Assembly: GCA_025350445.1 (NCBI GenBank)
Contig: JANXXV010000092.1
Location: 1-8,173, forward strand
Direction: 5' to 3'
DNA length: 8,173 nt
DNA from: Bryobacteraceae bacterium
GTDB taxonomy: Bacteria > Acidobacteriota > Terriglobia > Bryobacterales > Bryobacteraceae
Under the pieces are notes generated by a model that saw only the letters and a list, made by a program, of their open reading frames with translations, had not been told where the DNA came from and did not search any database. Shown here piece by piece: positions 5,335 through 8,173 of the stretch (position 1 is its first letter; each line of letters begins with the position of its first letter). The position numbers and the translations under genes were made by a program.

Positions 5335-6708
5335 AAACGACGTGCTTTTTTATGCATCTCCGCTTGCGCTGCCGCGTCTCGGACCACCGTCGATCTCTCC
5401 GATTTGCCGAACTTTTGCTCGCACGAACATTGGGGCAGCATCGATTCCATCGGCACGTTTCCCGGGGGATTCCGCGCGGACGTGGAGCCCGGCGCCTGTC
5501 CTACCCGCCGAACCGGATTCATGGACCTGCTGGTGGAGCCCTACTTCCGCGGTTGGCTAAGCAGCGGCGGCACAGACCTGACGACGCTATCGGCGGGCGG
5601 GGTCGCCTTCCGCGACCTAATGCGCGAATCCGGGTGGGAGGCGTTCCAGTTACTTCGTCCGGCGCTGGAAGCACACCGGTTTACGGGCGTGTACCAATGC
5701 ACCCGCCGGGGCATTTTGAAACTCTACGGAATCGACCTGGACCGGCTCGATCGGCGCAGCGCCGCCACACTGGATTCCGCCATCGCCTCGCGCTATGCGG
5801 ACCCTTTCCCCTGGTACAAGACGGCGATGCGCCAGGCCCATTTCAGCGAACTGATTCGCATCGTACACCCCGAGTTTTACGCCGCTCAGGCGAACCCGGA
5901 AACCGCCGCCGAAGAGAAAGCCTTCACCCACACGATTATGCGCATCGATCCTTTCCTTGACCTGGCCGACGCCGGTTCACCAAGGGGGCGTGCGCTGGCA
6001 GCCATCGCGGGTGTGGAACCGTTTGACGCGGCCACGTGGCGCGCATTTCTGCGGTCGATCTTCAGCCGCGCGGCCGCTGAGGGCGCGCGCGGCATCAAGC
6101 AACTGCAAGCCTACCGGCGAAGTCTGGAATACCTGCCGCGCGCCGACGGCGAAGTCCGTTGGTCTGGCACACGGACGCCGGCGGAAACCACCGTTTTTCA
6201 GGATTGGGTGATGCACGAATGCTGCAAATTGGCGGACGAGCGTGCGTGGCCGCACCAGGTACACGTGGGGACCAACAACCTGGCGCAGTCGTCTCCCCTG
6301 CCCCTTGGCCCGCTCGCCCAACGATACCGGAAGATGAAGCTGGTGATGATTCATTGCTGGCCCTTTTTGCGGGAAGCCGGCTGGCTGGCCAAATTCCATC
6401 CGAACATTTACATCGACACCTGCTGGCAACCCGTGCTGAATCCCAACTTCTTCCGCGGGGCTCTCTCCACGTGGTGGAATTACGTCCCGCTCCACAAGAT
6501 CACCTGCGGCCACGATTCCACGACGGTGGAGATGGCTTACGGCTCGGCCCTATTTACCCGCGAGATCCTGGCGGAGGTGCTGGGCGATCACGGCCTGAAC
6601 ATGAGCGCCAGCGTGAGCACGCTGCGGCCAGCCGCGGCAGCACTGCTCCACAACAACGCAGTCGCATTGTACGGAATTGGCCGTCCGGCAGTCCCGCCGC
6701 ACTTATAG
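5332..6708 (+). CDS. Exported metal-dependent amidohydrolase, Amidohydro_2 / FluG-like
   Basis: The 458-residue product is a TIM-barrel amidohydrolase (Amidohydro_2 type). Expected metal ligands appear in order: H31 and H33 (FCSHEHWG) after strand 1, H311 (QVHVGTN) on strand 5, H341 (MIHCWPF) on strand 6 and D395 (CGHDSTT) on strand 8. The strand-4 block GIKQLQAYRRSLEY (K256) and REAGWLAKFHPNIYIDTCWQ (about 346-365) are typical of the branch that includes the FluG N-terminal domain and relatives of uronate isomerase. The reaction is hydrolysis or isomerisation of a small organic substrate that cannot be named from sequence. The N-terminus starts MKRRAFLCISAC: KRRAFL resembles a twin-arginine motif, and ISAC fits a lipobox with C12, but the hydrophobic core is very short, so export as a Tat substrate or lipoprotein is plausible, not proven. 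It is divergent from the LRR gene. No terminator is evident after it; structured repeats begin 58 bp downstream. A cytoplasmic enzyme is the alternative. Confidence 0.82.
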   Translation: MKRRAFLCISACAAASRTTVDLSDLPNFCSHEHWGSIDSIGTFPGGFRADVEPGACPTRRTGFMDLLVEPYFRGWLSSGGTDLTTLSAGGVAFRDLMRESGWEAFQLLRPALEAHRFTGVYQCTRRGILKLYGIDLDRLDRRSAATLDSAIASRYADPFPWYKTAMRQAHFSELIRIVHPEFYAAQANPETAAEEKAFTHTIMRIDPFLDLADAGSPRGRALAAIAGVEPFDAATWRAFLRSIFSRAAAEGARGIKQLQAYRRSLEYLPRADGEVRWSGTRTPAETTVFQDWVMHECCKLADERAWPHQVHVGTNNLAQSSPLPLGPLAQRYRKMKLVMIHCWPFLREAGWLAKFHPNIYIDTCWQPVLNPNFFRGALSTWWNYVPLHKITCGHDSTTVEMAYGSALFTREILAEVLGDHGLNMSASVSTLRPAAAALLHNNAVALYGIGRPAVPPHL

Positions 6709-6765
6709 CCTCGGATCGCGCAAATCGGGCGGCGCCGACAGGGCTCGCCGATACCTGATCCGGGT

Positions 6766-6823
6766 CGGTAGGTCTGCCATCGGCCCTCTCAATGGCGGCA
6801 GCCGACGCGTGCGCTGCCGATCC
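6766..6823. repeat. Structured intergenic repeat, copy 1 of 2
   Basis: This 58-bp unit matches copy 2 (6837-6894) exactly over its first 31 bp (6766-6796) and its last 13 bp (GCGCTGCCGATCC, 6811-6823), and again at GACGCG. The parts between differ. Inside it GCCAT (6776-6780) faces ATGGC (6792-6796), ATCGGC (6779-6784) faces GCCGAT (6816-6821), and GGCAGC (6797-6802) faces GCTGCC (6813-6818). A weak trace of the unit's end (CTCGCCGATACC, 6744-6755) suggests an older upstream copy. Conserved arms with a variable middle suggest selection on structure or spread as a REP-like element. Confidence 0.75.
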
Positions 6824-6836
6824 GAAGCGCCAGGGC

Positions 6837-6894
6837 CGGTAGGTCTGCCATCGGCCCTCTCAATGGCCGGGTGACGCGAAAGCGCTGCCGATCC
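6837..6894. repeat. Structured intergenic repeat, copy 2 of 2
   Basis: Same length as copy 1, 71 bp further on. The variable middle here reads CGGGTGACGCGAAAGCG, so that CGC-GAAA-GCG (6875-6884) makes a GNRA tetraloop hairpin not present in copy 1. The outer arms ATCGGC (6850-6855) and GCCGAT (6887-6892) are kept. It ends about 90 bp before the Bax-inhibitor-type gene and could act on its leader, on termination of the amidohydrolase transcript, or on neither. Confidence 0.75.
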
Positions 6895-6931
6895 TTTTCA
6901 CCTGGCGAAGCTAATGGGTAGCGTCCGGCAT

Positions 6932-6937
6932 TAGAAT
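6932..6937 (+). promoter_or_regulatory. Possible -10 of the Bax-inhibitor operon
   Basis: TAGAAT matches the -10 consensus at five of six positions and lies 44 bp before the ATG at 6982, in a short AT-rich stretch after the repeats. No recognisable -35 is found at 16-18 bp upstream. Confidence 0.22.
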
Positions 6938-6981
6938 CATCTAAACTGAATTGTACGGAATATTTGGAGGAACTGCCAAAA

Positions 6982-7692
6982 ATGGAAGCTTATTATCCGA
7001 GTGGTACGGCGGTAGCGAATGCCGCGCCCGACGCGCGCGTAGCCTTTATCCGTCAGACATATGGTCATTTAGCCGGCGCCATCCTGACTTTCGTCGTCAT
7101 TGAGGCGGCTTTGTTTCAAACCTCGCTGCCGGAATCCATGGTTGGCCTGCTTGCTACCAGCCGTTACTCGTGGCTGATCGTCCTGGGGGCGTTCATGGGC
7201 ATCTCCTACGTGGCAAACAACTGGGCGCAGTCCAGCACTTCCCTGAACGTGCAGTACGCCGGGCTGGGGCTATACGTCTTAGCCGAAGCGCTGATTTTCG
7301 TCCCGCTGCTGTTCATGGCGGCAAACTATTCAGGCCCCGACGTTATTCCCACCGCGGGACTGCTCACTCTACTGCTGTTTACGGCGTTGACGTTTATCGC
7401 CTTCACCACGAAAAAAGACTTTTCGTTCCTCGGCGGAATTCTCACCGTGGCGTGTTTTGTCGCCTTGGGAGTGATTGCCGCCTCGGCAATATTTGGATTC
7501 ACGCTGGGCCTGGTCTTTTCCGCGGTAATGGTTCTTGTGGCGGCAGGCTCCATTCTCTACAACACATCGAACGTGATGTTCCGATACAATACCACCCAGT
7601 ATGTTGCCGCTTCTCTTTCGCTGTTTGCTTCCGTGGCGCTACTGTTCTGGTACATCCTGCGGATCGTGATGGGTGGCTCCCGCCGGTCGTAA
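6982..7692 (+). CDS. Bax inhibitor-1 (UPF0005/YccA-like) family integral membrane protein
   Basis: The 236-residue product has about seven transmembrane segments (roughly residues 29-46, 62-80, 92-113, 124-141, 149-166, 168-189, 208-228) after a hydrophilic N-terminus. FIRQTYGHLAGAI (22-34), YAGLGLYVLAEALIF (92-106) and SILYNTSNVMFRY (190-202) match the family pattern. Bacterial members include YccA, which restrains the FtsH protease, and YetJ, a pH-sensitive calcium leak channel. The two aspartates that form the pH/calcium dyad in YetJ-type proteins are not seen: the usual Y-D-T is Y-N-T (N194), and the usual L-Y-L-D of the last helix is L-F-A-S (S217). A calcium-leak role therefore looks doubtful; protease modulation or another role is open. 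The start is set by GGAGGAA (6966-6972), nine bases before the ATG; the open frame from TTG at 6964 begins inside that site. Its 3' end overlaps the next gene by 20 bp, so they are probably one operon. Confidence 0.9.
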   Translation: MEAYYPSGTAVANAAPDARVAFIRQTYGHLAGAILTFVVIEAALFQTSLPESMVGLLATSRYSWLIVLGAFMGISYVANNWAQSSTSLNVQYAGLGLYVLAEALIFVPLLFMAANYSGPDVIPTAGLLTLLLFTALTFIAFTTKKDFSFLGGILTVACFVALGVIAASAIFGFTLGLVFSAVMVLVAAGSILYNTSNVMFRYNTTQYVAASLSLFASVALLFWYILRIVMGGSRRS

Positions 7693-8098
7693 CCGCGTTT
7701 GCCTCATTCATTGGAACAGGAGCGAGGCAGAGCAGCGGGCGGCGCATCTCATTGCCGAGGGTTTTCACCCGGAGATCTGTTTACCGGCGGGGCTATCTTT
7801 CCTGAAAACACTGAAAGCCGATCCGCCCGCGGCGATTGTTGTCAGCCTGGACCGCCTTCCCACGCAGGGACGCGATGTTGCTCTGGCGATCCGGCTTAAC
7901 CAGCGAACCAGGTCCATCCCGTTGCTTTTCGCAGGCGGCGCCGCGGCGAAGGTGGCTCGCGTGAAAGAGAGTCTGCCCGATGCCCGCTACGCCCCGTGGA
8001 ACAAAATCGCCGACGCACTCCGGCAAGCCATCAACCTAAAAACGGCAGTTCACCTTGTGATTTTGCCGTACTCCCAGCTTTTCGTTACCGCTCCCTGA
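7673..8098 (+). CDS. Degenerate receiver-domain (CheY-like) protein
   Basis: The 141-residue product has the alternating beta/alpha pattern of a response-regulator receiver: RVCLIHWN (strand 1), SEAEQRAAHLIAEGF (helix 1), AAIVVSLDRLP (strand 3), GRDVALAIRLN (helix 3), SIPLLFAGG (strand 4) and a last helix IADALRQAI. The key residues are missing. The acidic pair after strand 1 is H-W, and aligning on the proline of DxxMP puts L, not D, at the phosphoacceptor position, with an Asp one residue later. It is thus probably a pseudo-receiver that binds a partner without phosphorylation; no output domain follows. The best start is the GTG at 7673, inside the end of the BI-1 gene, because strand 1 begins only seven residues later; translational coupling is likely. 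The last six residues and the stop are encoded by a REP-like repeat arm starting at 8077, so the original C-terminus may have been altered. Confidence 0.65.
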   Translation: MAPAGRNRVCLIHWNRSEAEQRAAHLIAEGFHPEICLPAGLSFLKTLKADPPAAIVVSLDRLPTQGRDVALAIRLNQRTRSIPLLFAGGAAAKVARVKESLPDARYAPWNKIADALRQAINLKTAVHLVILPYSQLFVTAP

Positions 8099-8164
8099 CG
8101 GTCACGGTTCAGTAAAATCAGTACGTTACCGAGCCGCGCGCGTCAGCGAGCGGTAACGAAAAGC
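8077..8164. repeat. Inverted pair of REP-like units (BIME-like)
   Basis: The 24 bases at 8077-8100 are the reverse complement of 8141-8164 with one mismatch (C at 8094 against G). The similarity continues more weakly inward to 8110 and 8131. Each arm, read toward the outside, has GAGCGGTAACGAAAAGC or the same with one change at its outer end and CGTCAG inside. The loop of about 40 nt contains one more CGTTACCG (8124-8131). Such a pair would form a very stable cruciform or RNA hairpin, and could end the BI-1/receiver transcript. The form resembles REP/BIME elements spread by RAYT-type transposases; no such gene is in the window. Confidence 0.78.
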
Positions 8165-8173
8165 AACTGCTCC

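Noticed and set aside
4402..5960. Long plus-strand open frames across the LRR gene and the start of the amidohydrolase gene
   Set aside because: They oppose or overlap genes with clear family patterns, contain no domains, and are explained by the high GC content. Only the ribosome site at 5212-5218 was kept as an observation.
6159..6758. 199-codon plus-strand frame at the end of the amidohydrolase gene
   Set aside because: Same strand but another frame; the amidohydrolase frame carries the strand-6 and strand-8 metal-ligand motifs here, so this is a shadow.

Overview
The window is high-GC bacterial DNA. It most resembles an Acidobacteriota genome of the Solibacter/Bryobacter type. That is an inference from gene content (secreted di-heme oxidoreductase, Tat/Sec-exported amidohydrolase, small secreted beta-rich protein, GlcE-type oxidase subunit) and from REP-like inverted repeats between genes. 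No rRNA, tRNA, CRISPR array, integrase or transposase gene was found.

Layout. (1) Positions 1-560, minus strand: 5' part of glcE, the FAD-binding subunit of glycolate oxidase, running off the left edge. (2) 561-1359: a long gap with no convincing gene. It holds a large imperfect hairpin (862-941) flanked by 7-bp direct repeats, a palindrome (1045-1064), and a leader (about 1117-1238) ending in an intrinsic-terminator-like hairpin plus T8. Short blocks in that leader recall the GEMM-I cyclic-dinucleotide riboswitch. (3) 1360-2985, plus: secreted di-heme c-type oxidoreductase (DHOR/DUF1111 type). (4) 3055-3717, plus: small secreted protein of unknown function, behind a strong hairpin. (5) 3727-5166, minus, convergent: leucine-rich-repeat protein with a separate C-terminal domain. 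(6) 5332-6708, plus, divergent from the LRR gene: exported amidohydrolase of the Amidohydro_2/FluG-like type. (7) 6709-6981: two 58-bp structured repeats with a 71-bp period. (8) 6982-7692 and 7673-8098, plus: Bax-inhibitor-1 family membrane protein and a degenerate receiver-domain protein, overlapping by 20 bp and probably one operon. (9) 8077-8164: an inverted pair of REP-like units that supplies the last codons and stop of the receiver gene.

The genes do not form one obvious pathway; most look like separate transcription units. The best candidate for something unreported is the structured leader and terminator before the di-heme oxidoreductase, which looks like riboswitch-type attenuation of a cytochrome gene. 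The aptamer assignment is tentative because the helices I can draw by eye are weak. The two repeat families and the missing key residues in the BI-1 and receiver proteins are the other points worth a second look.
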